Assembly: GCA_019247515.1 (NCBI GenBank)
Contig: JAFAOS010000460.1
Location: forward strand, 24,880-88,879
DNA from: Chloroflexota bacterium
GTDB taxonomy: Bacteria; Chloroflexota; UBA6077; CF-72
Length of the DNA: 64,000 nucleotides
Direction: 5' to 3'
This document shows positions 46,275 to 56,050 of this stretch, one piece after another (within the stretch, counting starts at the first letter, position 1; each line of letters begins with the position of its first letter). Under the pieces are notes generated by a model. That model was given only the letters and a program-made list of their open reading frames with translations, did no database searches and had not been told where the DNA came from. The position numbers were made by a program, and so were the translations under genes.

Positions 46275-48169
46275 CAGAATCCGTTGCGCTCCAACCAATC
46301 TTCCAACACGATGAGCACCCACACTCGCGACCACGACGTCTGCGGTCGGTTGTCAAGGAATGCTTCCCACATCGCTTTCAGACGCGCGGCCCGAAAAATG
46401 CCGCGACCGCCTAGCCGCTGCGGACCCAACCGCTCCTCACAGAAGCCTCTGAGCTCGCCCCGCATCCATCGTGCGAGTGGCAATGTAAAGCCCTGCTTGG
46501 GACGCTGCGTGATGGTTGACGGCAGCCGGTCACCCAGGCTCTCCACGAGCAGTGGCTTCGGTCTCCCATTTGAGCGTTTGTGCGCGTCGGGCAGCGAGAC
46601 GACGTATTCGGCCAGGACGTGGTCGAGTAGTGGAACTCGCACCTCGAGCGCGTGGGCCATGGCCAGTTGATCCGTGTCTCGCAACAAGACGTCGTGCATA
46701 TATGTCCGAGCTTCGGCGTACGAGACACAGCCCAGGACATCCTGGCGGTGCCCGTTGGAGAACGCCGCCCTGAGCATTGGCACGTACGGGTCCGCCCAGT
46801 CCTTGCTGTGCTCCGCCCAGCCAGGCTCCAGGATCGCGGTCCGTTGCTCGGGCAGCAGCACCTGGCGTAGTGGCGCGTACAGACTCGCCAGGTCGCCGTC
46901 GCTGGCGGCCAGCGACGCACGCTTTCTCGCGACAATTGACGACCCGCCAGCCGTCTGCAAGCTCCTCCCCACCAGTCGTCGCACCGGCCTTGGAAGACTT
47001 AGCCAGGCCTGCAACCGCCTGGACGCCAATCGACCGAACGAAGGGTAGCCTCCGAAAAGCTCGTCGCCGCCGAGTCCAGAGAGCGCGACTCTGATGCCGG
47101 CGGCACTGACCGCGCGCGCCACCACATAGGTGTTGATGCCGTCCCCAGTGGGCTGGTCCATCGCCTCGAGAGCCTCTGGCAATTGTTCGAGGAGCTGAGT
47201 TTCGCTCAGTCGGATCGGCGTGTGCTCGGTCTCAAACCTCCGCGCGATTATCTCCGCGTATTCCGTCTCGTCGTATTCATGCTCGGCGAAACCCACGGAG
47301 AAAGTGCGAGGCTTTTCGCCAGCATCCCGCACAAGCGCCACAATCGCACTGGAGTCGATCCCACCGGAGAGGAAAACAGCGACGGGGACGTCACTCACCA
47401 TGTGCAGCGCCGCGCTGTCGTGCAGCAGGTCTGCGACGCGTCCGCGACTCATCGCTGAATCGTCGACGGACCGAGGTGCGTCAAACAGATCCCAGTAGCG
47501 TTGTTGAGTTACTTCGCCATCACGAGCCACGCGCATCCAGGTTCCGGGCGGAAGCATGCGAACATCTTGAATCAGCGTAGCGGCGGCGGGTGCCGACTGG
47601 TATGTCAGGTAACCGAGAACCCCATTGGCGTCCAATCGCCGCGACACACGCCCACTGGCGAGCAGCGCTCGGACCTCAGAGGCGAACGTGAGGCTGCCAT
47701 CCGCCGCACGACAGTAGTACAGGGGCTTGATCCCGAGCCGATCGCGTGCAACGAAGAGCTCGTGGCGGCGACTGTCCCAGATCGCCAGCGCGAACATGCC
47801 GCGCAACCGCTGGAGACAGTCCGCTCCCCACCGTGCGTATGCGCGGAGGATTACTTCCGTATCGGACTGCGAGCGCCACCCGTCAGGGCCCAGCTCCGCT
47901 CGGACCGCGGCGAAGTTGTAGATCTCGCCGTTAAAGGTGATGTGGAGTGTTCCGTCGGAATCTGACATAGGCTGGCTGCCTGTCGAGGACAGATCGATAA
48001 TCGCGAGACGCGTGTGTCCCAGAGCCACTACTGGCCCGGCGTCAGACGCCACGCGTACGCCCGTCCCATCCGGCCCGCGGTGCGCCAGGGCCACGACCAT
48101 GCGCGATACGGCATTGCGCACCGGCTCTGCATCGCCCGTTACCTGAAGAACACCAGCAATGCCACACAT
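46274..48169 (-). CDS. asnB: asparagine synthase (glutamine-hydrolysing)-like amidotransferase
   Basis: MCGIAGVLQV with Cys at position 2; LAHRGPDGTGVR; FNGEIYNFAAVRAEL; VFLSGGIDSSAIVALVRD. Confidence 0.92.
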   Translation of the reverse strand: MCGIAGVLQVTGDAEPVRNAVSRMVVALAHRGPDGTGVRVASDAGPVVALGHTRLAIIDLSSTGSQPMSDSDGTLHITFNGEIYNFAAVRAELGPDGWRSQSDTEVILRAYARWGADCLQRLRGMFALAIWDSRRHELFVARDRLGIKPLYYCRAADGSLTFASEVRALLASGRVSRRLDANGVLGYLTYQSAPAAATLIQDVRMLPPGTWMRVARDGEVTQQRYWDLFDAPRSVDDSAMSRGRVADLLHDSAALHMVSDVPVAVFLSGGIDSSAIVALVRDAGEKPRTFSVGFAEHEYDETEYAEIIARRFETEHTPIRLSETQLLEQLPEALEAMDQPTGDGINTYVVARAVSAAGIRVALSGLGGDELFGGYPSFGRLASRRLQAWLSLPRPVRRLVGRSLQTAGGSSIVARKRASLAASDGDLASLYAPLRQVLLPEQRTAILEPGWAEHSKDWADPYVPMLRAAFSNGHRQDVLGCVSYAEARTYMHDVLLRDTDQLAMAHALEVRVPLLDHVLAEYVVSLPDAHKRSNGRPKPLLVESLGDRLPSTITQRPKQGFTLPLARWMRGELRGFCEERLGPQRLGGRGIFRAARLKAMWEAFLDNRPQTSWSRVWVLIVLEDWLERNGF

Positions 48170-48189
48170 ATGTCAGCCTTGCAAGCTGT

Positions 48190-48960
48190 TCACAGCCACA
48201 CACGTGGCGCTACCCTGCGCAGCACCGCTCTCCCAAGATTCACCGCCCGTTGGCGGGGACTGTCGTACGACTTGTGCCAGTGTGCCGCGTACCCGACGGG
48301 TGGTGCATTGATAGGCCACCGCAAAATCGCGCCGGGCGCGCCTTGAAACGGACTCAGCGCGTTATAGAAGAATGCTTCGAGGTGCCCGGTCTCGTTCATC
48401 AAAGTGGTGCCGCGGCCGAGCACGTTGGCCCTGTAGAAGCCGGTAGAGAACAGCATCAACTGAGTCGTCACGTACGGCTCGCTATGGCCGGCGTGGAGAT
48501 AGCCTCGCCGTGAATCGACGGCGAACAGGTAATTTTCTGGCAACCTGTCCAGCAGGCGCGAGATGCTCGGGAACCGCAGTCGCCCATTGGCCTTGATGAA
48601 GTACAGGCTATCGGCGAACACGGCGCTGTCCTGAACCACCGTCTCGAGCATGTCCAACTCGGCAAGTCCATAATTCATCTCGGCTGGATACGACTTTCTC
48701 GGTGCGCGCAGAAACTCTACCTCTCTGTCAAACGGATTTTCCTGCGCGACAATCGCTCGAAACGTGTCCAGTGAGTAGCCGGAGTTCTCCACCAGGACCA
48801 CATTTCCGAGCCGCGCGTCCTCTACGCCGAGCCAGAATCGCAAACCGGCCTCGTAATCGCGTAGCCGAGTCGCAGGCTGCGAGCGATAAACACGGAACTG
48901 TCCAGCCGTAGGATCGACGCATGCCGTCAGAACGATCGCGTGGGTTCGGGACGGCGTCAA
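48190..48960 (-). CDS. glycosyltransferase-like protein of uncertain family
   Basis: YFIKANGRLRFPS motif reminiscent of KxNGRY-type LPS/capsule transferases; TTG start overlapping the preceding stop. Confidence 0.5.
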   Translation of the reverse strand: MTPSRTHAIVLTACVDPTAGQFRVYRSQPATRLRDYEAGLRFWLGVEDARLGNVVLVENSGYSLDTFRAIVAQENPFDREVEFLRAPRKSYPAEMNYGLAELDMLETVVQDSAVFADSLYFIKANGRLRFPSISRLLDRLPENYLFAVDSRRGYLHAGHSEPYVTTQLMLFSTGFYRANVLGRGTTLMNETGHLEAFFYNALSPFQGAPGAILRWPINAPPVGYAAHWHKSYDSPRQRAVNLGRAVLRRVAPRVWL

Positions 48961-51227
48961 TGTGTCCCCTGGGTCCCGAGGATCTGCAGGCCACTGCGCA
49001 GCATCTCGCCACCGACCCGCGAGAGGCGGACATCGGAGACATCCGCGGGCCGCGCGGTCAATGGTGTTGGTACCGTGCTTGCCAATGGAGCGAGGTGCTC
49101 GCGTTGGAATTGCGCCTGGTCGTCAACCCCCGCGGCCTGCTCCGCGACCGACACGCTGCCGCCGCCCTGGTTCTGACGCGGCAGCCACATGGCGTACGGC
49201 CCGCTGGTAAATGTCGGCAAGGCTGAGTCGGTGGGCAGCCAGCCGAAGACGTAGCCCAGCAGCAGGGTGTTCGGACCAAACACGCGCGAGTTCGGTGGCA
49301 TCGGATTGCCGGATGCGCCAATGTCGCCGATACCGATCAGGGTCAGGCTGCCGCTGAAACTGCTGGTATCCAGTAAACCGGGGTTGCCCGCCAGACGGCC
49401 TGTATCCAGTATCAGCGTCCCACTGCTGCCCGGCGCGATGTAGGTCGTGGGGATGGCCGATTCGTAATACATCGTCTGAGCCACGAGCTCACCGCCGTGC
49501 AATTCATAGATCTCGTCGCTCGTCGCACCGGCGCCGTTGAAGATGTGCACGCGCGCATTGGTGACCCTGTAGTCCACGCTCGGACTCGCGGCTCCGGTGT
49601 CCAGGTGGCTGTTGGTCCCGGCGCCGGTATCCAAGAGGTCGACCAGTGTGCTCTGCAGATCCGAAACCTGGATGCCGACCTCGTCGTGCGCGCCGATCCA
49701 CTGCTCCGAATGGATCAAGCCACCCGGCTGATCGACATTGTCGATCACAATGCCCGAGGCGTTGCGTTGCCCTGACTGCTGGCTGCCGCCGTTGAGTGAG
49801 AAGTCTCGGAGCACCGCGTGTGAAGGCCCCGTCAGATGCAGAATAGGGTCGGCGCCGGCCGAGCGGAGGTCGGTCGCCCCATAGCCATCTCCCGTCAGAA
49901 CGACGTTCGGCCCAACCTCGAGGGTGCGCGTGATCTGGTAGGTGCCATACGGAACGTGCACGACTGCGCGGGACGAGCCGGCGGATGCCAGCGCCGCCGC
50001 GATGTCACCGTTCTGGACTTCGATCACTGCCGCCGAGCTGGCGGGCGGCGCGGGTGGCAGAGCGAGTGGACCCGGGTCTTGAATCGCCGCGTCGCCCTGG
50101 TCGTCACCGCCGATGTGCACTCTGCCCGATGCGCCGGTTGTGTATGGCGGCGCATTGGCGCTGCTGAAGCGGTTGCCGGCTGCCCACAGGTCACCACCGG
50201 GTTGCGCGGCGTATCCTTCGTTGACCGACACACGTCCGTCACCGGCGTTGTCCCTGATTGTCGAGTCGAGCAGACCGAAGGGACCGACGCTGCCAAAGCT
50301 GTAGCTCGTGTGCACCGGATCGATGACGGTTTCTCCCTGAGCTGTCCACGCGCTGGGCGCGTTGCCAATAGGATAGCTGAGCACATGCTGCCCTGATCCA
50401 ACCGAGTAGTTCCAACGCGAGCTGAAAAAGCCAGTATTGGCGATCGCCATGTCCGCGACCTGACTGTTGAGGAAATTTGAGCGGTTCACCGCAAACCAGC
50501 CAGCGCCGTTTTCGCTGTTGCTGATGATGTTCGTCACGCCATAGCTGACGTTTTTGAACTCTGAATCCCAGATCCAGTAGTCGCCCACGTTGAAGTTCTT
50601 GAGCAGGACGCCAGCCGCCATCGGACCCAGAAAGTGACAGCGGATCCATTCTGTTTCGGAGTCTCCAATACCCGAATCCCCGGCGCGTACCGCCACGCCG
50701 TCGGGTGCGAGATCTGAGAAAACCTCGTCCTCGTGGCGATTGGCAGCTGAGTAATACATACCCGTATTCGGTGTTTGGGACAGCACATACACCGCCCGAG
50801 CAGACCCACCGCCATCCCACGTGAGGCGACCATAGCGACTGTGCCCAACTCCGTCGACAGCCAGCATCGTGCCACCGGCCGGCCCGGCCCACACAATGCG
50901 AGTTGTGCCGGGATCGGCGCCGAGAATCGTGATCTGGTGTTTGCTGACGCCAGTACTCGTGCCCAGCCTCAACGTCGAGGTGATGCGGCACGTGCCGGGC
51001 GCGATGTACAGGACAGGACTCTGGCCAGGGAGCCCTACATTGTTCAGCGCCGTCTGGAGCAGATTCGTGTCGTCAGTTCCCGAGCACTGAATTTCCGTCC
51101 AGCTCGGGAACGGTCCAACAAACTCCTCGGCGGGCGCTGGTGTCTGTCCTGAAGCAAGTCCCGAACCGAGCAGGAGCGCGGCAACCACTGTCGTAAAGAT
51201 GCAAACAAGCCCTGTCGTCAGCCTCAT
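48957..51227 (-). CDS. secreted pectate-lyase-like (right-handed beta-helix) protein, copy B
   Basis: Signal peptide; SPVLYIAPGTCRITSTLRLG; AVVHVPYGTYQITRTLEVGPNVVLTGDGYGAT; full-length similarity to 37594..39924. Confidence 0.75.
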   Translation of the reverse strand: MRLTTGLVCIFTTVVAALLLGSGLASGQTPAPAEEFVGPFPSWTEIQCSGTDDTNLLQTALNNVGLPGQSPVLYIAPGTCRITSTLRLGTSTGVSKHQITILGADPGTTRIVWAGPAGGTMLAVDGVGHSRYGRLTWDGGGSARAVYVLSQTPNTGMYYSAANRHEDEVFSDLAPDGVAVRAGDSGIGDSETEWIRCHFLGPMAAGVLLKNFNVGDYWIWDSEFKNVSYGVTNIISNSENGAGWFAVNRSNFLNSQVADMAIANTGFFSSRWNYSVGSGQHVLSYPIGNAPSAWTAQGETVIDPVHTSYSFGSVGPFGLLDSTIRDNAGDGRVSVNEGYAAQPGGDLWAAGNRFSSANAPPYTTGASGRVHIGGDDQGDAAIQDPGPLALPPAPPASSAAVIEVQNGDIAAALASAGSSRAVVHVPYGTYQITRTLEVGPNVVLTGDGYGATDLRSAGADPILHLTGPSHAVLRDFSLNGGSQQSGQRNASGIVIDNVDQPGGLIHSEQWIGAHDEVGIQVSDLQSTLVDLLDTGAGTNSHLDTGAASPSVDYRVTNARVHIFNGAGATSDEIYELHGGELVAQTMYYESAIPTTYIAPGSSGTLILDTGRLAGNPGLLDTSSFSGSLTLIGIGDIGASGNPMPPNSRVFGPNTLLLGYVFGWLPTDSALPTFTSGPYAMWLPRQNQGGGSVSVAEQAAGVDDQAQFQREHLAPLASTVPTPLTARPADVSDVRLSRVGGEMLRSGLQILGTQGTH

Positions 51228-52429
51228 GCGCGCCTCGCAAGCGCATCGCAAAACATGTTCTCGAGGTCCGCCGCGACCGTAGCGAAGTCACGTGGCTGAA
51301 AATGAGCATAGGTGGCCTGCACCATTTCTGCAAACTCCTGCCTGTGACAGTCTGCCCAGCGCAGCTGAAGCGCGAAGACATCAGGGCAGCGAACGGGCAA
51401 GACCCAACCGTTGTTACCATCGCGCACGAGATCTCGTCCGGCGCCATTGGGTGTCGTGAGAATAGGCAAGCCTGAAGCGGCTGCCTGCGCCAGGACCGCC
51501 TGAAAACCGTCCTCGATCGTCGGCAGCATGAACAGGTCAGCCCAGGCGTAGGCGGCGGGCAGCGACGCCTCCGCTTGCTTGGGCCAGAATTCGACGCCGC
51601 GCTCCTGCAAGCGGGCGGCGATCGGCGCAACCTCAGGTGCAACTGGCCCTACGAACCGGAACTGAAATTCGTCGCCGAGTGCGTCGATCACCGCCGCGCT
51701 GTCCCACACTCCCTTGCGCAAAGCGAAGGTGCCAACGTTCAGGACGCGAAGCGGTTCGCCACTCAGAATACGCGCAACACGAGCATGGACCACTTCGGCC
51801 GAGGGTCGGAATCTGCCGAGGTCCGCGCCCGAGAGGACCAGGCGCAGCTTGTCGCCGCGGACGCCCTCGTCGACAAATGTCTGATAGCTGAACGAGGACA
51901 GGACCCTGATGACATCGGCCAGTGCGTATTCGCGTTCTTCGCGCGCGATCCTCCAGGCGCTCGGTCGCTCCTGTGGAATGCCGGTGCGCAGCTCCTCTTC
52001 GCACAGCAACCGCTCCTGTGTGCGGATGTGGGACGACTCGCGCACCAGCACGCGCAGCGGACCCGCGCGTTGCAACCTGGAGAAAGCCTCCTCAGCGACA
52101 CCGCTGAAGGCGTAGACCACGTCCCAGCGCTCTTTCCGGAGCGTGGCCGCTGCCCAGCGACCGAACAGGCTGTGCAGGACGGGCTCGCAGCGCGCCGCCA
52201 GGCGTGCCGATCCAGCTCGCGCCACCGCGCGGGCCAGCACGCCGTGCGGCCAGAAACCACGCACCATGTCTCGGCGAACTCCGAAGCGCGAGACGACCTG
52301 GCTCGGATAGTTCGTCAGCAATCGCACGTTCACGCCACGACGGTCCAGCTCGCGAGCAAGGTCGAACGCATCCCAGCGTCCGTGCACGACGATCGCGACG
52401 TTCAATTCGCGCTCGGAATGACCTGCCAT
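51224..52429 (-). CDS. glycosyltransferase family 4
   Basis: VLNVGTFALRKGVWDSAAVIDAL; DGFQAVLAQAAASGLPILTTPNGAGRDLV. Confidence 0.88.
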   Translation of the reverse strand: MAGHSERELNVAIVVHGRWDAFDLARELDRRGVNVRLLTNYPSQVVSRFGVRRDMVRGFWPHGVLARAVARAGSARLAARCEPVLHSLFGRWAAATLRKERWDVVYAFSGVAEEAFSRLQRAGPLRVLVRESSHIRTQERLLCEEELRTGIPQERPSAWRIAREEREYALADVIRVLSSFSYQTFVDEGVRGDKLRLVLSGADLGRFRPSAEVVHARVARILSGEPLRVLNVGTFALRKGVWDSAAVIDALGDEFQFRFVGPVAPEVAPIAARLQERGVEFWPKQAEASLPAAYAWADLFMLPTIEDGFQAVLAQAAASGLPILTTPNGAGRDLVRDGNNGWVLPVRCPDVFALQLRWADCHRQEFAEMVQATYAHFQPRDFATVAADLENMFCDALARRA

Positions 52430-54225
52430 AGCTTACCGTAGGTGTCGGAGTACGCTTCGCGGAACGTGTAGCCGGACACGGCTCGCGGCTGCTCGTCGCC
52501 CCGACCGTACACGTAGTTGACCCGGCGTTGGCCCAACTCCTGATTCAGGTCCAGTTTTCGAAACTCTTCGAGCATGCTGTCGATCTGCGATTCGGGAAGC
52601 CGCCAGTTGTCCGTACCGAGGAACAGAAAGTACGTGTAGGTCAGGCCCAGCGGCGGATCACCGTGTTGGACGTCCTGCGCCATTAGTGCGCGGACATCGT
52701 CCTCACTATGCCCCAACAGCTTCATGGCAATCAGGAATCGCTCGCCTATTTCTTGACTCGACGCAGAGGTCCGCTCGCCATTCGGCACGAACACTCGGTC
52801 CTGGGTGTAGACCGGGATCAGGTCGTTGACGTCCCTTGCAGTGGCCAGGACCACGTCGTCGAGATGCGTATTGGCATTCAGCCAGTCGAACAACAGGCGG
52901 TGTTGCGGCGTGTACTCGTGCGCAGCGGCGACCGCGTTGGTGACCGTGACCTGGCGGAAGCCGCCGAGGCCGAGCAATATCCCTCCCCCCACCAGCAAGG
53001 CGGCCACGCCGAATCTGCGCGTGACCAGCGGTCGGCTCGCCAGCGCGAACACGGCGATGGTCAGAAATGGCTGAAATAGACGATTGGGAAAGTGCAACAT
53101 GGACTCGACGTTGAATCCGACGAGCACTTCCATGTTGAGCGCGGCGAGGGCGGCGGCGAAAACAGCCGAAAAATACAGAAGCACTCGCCGCCGCGTCATG
53201 CTATGCGGCGGCCCGAACCGTATGTAGACTGCCGCGCACACCGCGAACACCAGCGTGGCGACGATCGTGTACGCAATCTTGGCCGGCGGCGGCACGTGTC
53301 CAAGCTCGCTGGTGTGTCGCGCGAGGACATTTGCAAGTCCGGGGTAGCGCGTGTCTTCGAGCAGCGACCACCAGAACGGGATAGTGCACAGCCACGTGAC
53401 GACGTTGGTCAACCACAGGACCCGTCGTCGGTCGCGGTCGAACAGCAGCAGTGCCAGACACGCGCCCAGCCACACCGGCCAGTAATAGAGATAGGTGTAA
53501 AACAGGAGCGCACCGAGCGCGCCGGCGACAACGGCGAGGAGTGGTCGGTTGGTGCGCAGCGTGCGCCAGAGTAACCAGAGGCTGGCCACGAGAAGAGTGA
53601 ACGAGACCTCGGGGTGGACGTCCCGCGAGAACTCCAGCGGCTGGATGATTCCGCCCGGATCGTAGCCGGTCGGCTGCAGGATGGGACTGAACAGGTTGCG
53701 CGGTCCAAACGAGACGAGCAGGACCGTCAGGCTGCCGACGAGCGCCAGCGCCCGCCGCCGAGTGATATCGAATAGCAGCGCGTACACGATGAGCAGCGCA
53801 ACTGGTGGCAGGACGAAGTCCGCGAGGATGAATGCCCGATCGACACCGCCGAGCGCCGCGGCGGCGCCCGCCAGGATGACATACGGCGCCATCGTGGTCG
53901 GCACCGGCACGTGTTCGTCTTCGTAGACGTCGGTGTCGTACGGCGGCGCCAGGTGGCGGAGCGTGTAATTGACATACGCGGCATAGCTCGAAGTCTCGTC
54001 GTAGGTCAGCGCGCTGACGCCCGACACCGCGAACGGCGTGTACACCCGCTCCGGGCCCAGGAGCGCCGGAGTCAAGAGGTGCGGCAGACCAAACAGGAGG
54101 CTCACGACGCAGGTCGTCAACACCACCAGCACAGTGGCACTTCTGCGACGGATGGGTATCGGTTCGACATTCGAGGCCTCAGTGATGGCGGTCTGAGCCG
54201 ATCGGATCGAGCCGGCGGCGATCAC
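52402..54225 (-). CDS. polytopic membrane protein, GT-C glycosyltransferase-like
   Basis: About 10+ TM segments and a C-terminal soluble tail; position in glycan locus. Confidence 0.55.
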   Translation of the reverse strand: MIAAGSIRSAQTAITEASNVEPIPIRRRSATVLVVLTTCVVSLLFGLPHLLTPALLGPERVYTPFAVSGVSALTYDETSSYAAYVNYTLRHLAPPYDTDVYEDEHVPVPTTMAPYVILAGAAAALGGVDRAFILADFVLPPVALLIVYALLFDITRRRALALVGSLTVLLVSFGPRNLFSPILQPTGYDPGGIIQPLEFSRDVHPEVSFTLLVASLWLLWRTLRTNRPLLAVVAGALGALLFYTYLYYWPVWLGACLALLLFDRDRRRVLWLTNVVTWLCTIPFWWSLLEDTRYPGLANVLARHTSELGHVPPPAKIAYTIVATLVFAVCAAVYIRFGPPHSMTRRRVLLYFSAVFAAALAALNMEVLVGFNVESMLHFPNRLFQPFLTIAVFALASRPLVTRRFGVAALLVGGGILLGLGGFRQVTVTNAVAAAHEYTPQHRLLFDWLNANTHLDDVVLATARDVNDLIPVYTQDRVFVPNGERTSASSQEIGERFLIAMKLLGHSEDDVRALMAQDVQHGDPPLGLTYTYFLFLGTDNWRLPESQIDSMLEEFRKLDLNQELGQRRVNYVYGRGDEQPRAVSGYTFREAYSDTYGKLWQVIPSAN

Positions 54226-55232
54226 GCGGCCACTCTCAGCATGGACTGCAGACGGTCGTCATACGTGTGGCCGCCACTCGCAATGCGACACTGGACAGCG
54301 GTGCCCAGGCGCGCCCGTTCCTCGGGCGCATCGAGTAGCTGCCGCAGCCGCATCAGCATCTCGTCGATCGTCTGGAAGTAGACGACAGCTTCTCCATTGG
54401 CGCCGAACAGCTCGCGGTGCTCGGCCGTGTCTTCCACCAGCATGCACGCCCCGATGGCCGCCGCCTCGTAGGAGCGCATCACCTGTCCGTCCCGGTTGGC
54501 GCGTCGCACCAGGCAGAGGTTCACTCTGGCCTGGGACGTCGCCTTGCGCAGCGTGGCGATGTCGCCGTATCCGCGGTGACAGGCGCGCGTCTCCGGGTAT
54601 CGACTCCAGTAGTCGCCATACACGGCCACCTTCAGGCCAGCCTGAGCCAGCGCGGTGATGAATGGCACGCGCTCGCGGTCTGCGCCGCCGACGAACAACA
54701 CGTCCGAGGCCAGTCGGCCTGCGTCGGCCTGGTCAGGCCGCTCGGGAAAGAACAGGTCGCGATCGAAGCCGAATGGTAGGTACGTGACGCGCCTGCAGCC
54801 GTGCTCCACCAGGTCACCCAGGTTCGCGCGCCGCACGGAAAAGACGCGGTCGTACTGTCGCAGCGCGGCCAACGACCATCTCGCGCGCAGGGTTGGATTC
54901 CATGGATCGTCGGTCAAGTAGTTGAGACGGCAAATGCCCATTCGGCCGAGAGCAGCGAGTGCGTCGGCATTGAGCGGCACGAGTCCGGTCGCCAGGACCC
55001 AGCGCGGGCGGAGGCGCCGGCACGTTTCGACGATCAGGCGGCTGCAGGTATTCAAGCGCGCGGGTCGGTGTCCGCCGAGCCGCCAGTTGACAAAGCGCGA
55101 CCAGCGCGGCGCCGCGGCGGCCGCGTGGACATCCACAAAATGACAGGTCAGCCGCAAGCGCTCCGCGGCGCGCAGCAGACTGGCCCCGACATTGGTCCCG
55201 CCTTGCTGCCCGACAATCAGCAGCGTACCCAT
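54222..55232 (-). CDS. CgeB-like glycosyltransferase
   Basis: VLATGLVPLNADALAALGRMGICRLNYLTDDPWNP...VKVAVYGDYWSRYPE-type region and RSYEAAAIGACMLVEDTAEHRELFG. Confidence 0.8.
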   Translation of the reverse strand: MGTLLIVGQQGGTNVGASLLRAAERLRLTCHFVDVHAAAAAPRWSRFVNWRLGGHRPARLNTCSRLIVETCRRLRPRWVLATGLVPLNADALAALGRMGICRLNYLTDDPWNPTLRARWSLAALRQYDRVFSVRRANLGDLVEHGCRRVTYLPFGFDRDLFFPERPDQADAGRLASDVLFVGGADRERVPFITALAQAGLKVAVYGDYWSRYPETRACHRGYGDIATLRKATSQARVNLCLVRRANRDGQVMRSYEAAAIGACMLVEDTAEHRELFGANGEAVVYFQTIDEMLMRLRQLLDAPEERARLGTAVQCRIASGGHTYDDRLQSMLRVAA

Positions 55233-55254
55233 CAAGCCGTTCGTCACGTCTGTT

Positions 55255-56037
55255 TCAGCCACGCTCGACCGGAAATGCAATCACCTGGCCGGACAGGCCG
55301 TCCGGGTCCGGCCAGCCCCGCTCCAGGTCGCGCACCTGACTGCCATCCCCGGTGCGATACACCACGTAGCCGGCGCGCGACAGCGACTTGCCCACCGCCA
55401 GGTCCTGGGTCGGCGTGTGCAGGTCGACCATCACGATCGGGCGAGCGTTGCTCAGCACCTGTTCGGCGCCGGCCAGGACGCTACCCTCGGCGCCCTCGAC
55501 GTCGATCTTGACGAATCCCGGTGGCGCGTGGTGATCTCGGTACACGAATTCGTCCAGCACCCTTGTCGTGACATCGATCCGATCGCCGATTGGGGGTCCG
55601 CTGGCAGCCAGGTGGCCGGCGCCCGCGTGATGGCCCGTGTAAAACGCGGCGGTCCCGCTCTGCTCGCCCAGTGCCAGTTGCACCGGCCGCGCCGCGGGCA
55701 AACTCCGATTGAGCCGGACGTTTTCGCACAGCCGGTCGTAGAGCGCCGGCACCGGTTCAAAGGCGTAGACCTGTCCGTCGCGGCCGACCAGTCGCGACAG
55801 CAGCAGCGTGTGAATGCCAATGTTCGCGCCGATGTCATACGCCACGCTGCCTGGCGCCACGTGACGTACCATCAAGCGCTGCGCCTGCGGCTCCCAACCG
55901 CCAATGATCGGCGCGCGGAAGTTGGTCATAACGCGGTAGCGCAAGCCGCGGGATGGTCCAGCGAGAATCGTGCGCACTGTTCCTTCGCGCAACCAGGTTT
56001 TGGCCACGAGTGTTTTGGCAAACGTTGGTAGGGGCAT
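55255..56037 (-). CDS. FkbM-family methyltransferase
   Basis: GSVAYDIGANIGIHTLLLSRLVGRDGQVYAFEPVPALYDRLCENVRLN; PPGFVKIDVEGAEGSVLAG. Confidence 0.92.
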   Translation of the reverse strand: MPLPTFAKTLVAKTWLREGTVRTILAGPSRGLRYRVMTNFRAPIIGGWEPQAQRLMVRHVAPGSVAYDIGANIGIHTLLLSRLVGRDGQVYAFEPVPALYDRLCENVRLNRSLPAARPVQLALGEQSGTAAFYTGHHAGAGHLAASGPPIGDRIDVTTRVLDEFVYRDHHAPPGFVKIDVEGAEGSVLAGAEQVLSNARPIVMVDLHTPTQDLAVGKSLSRAGYVVYRTGDGSQVRDLERGWPDPDGLSGQVIAFPVERG

Positions 56038-56050
56038 TTCGGAGAACGTG

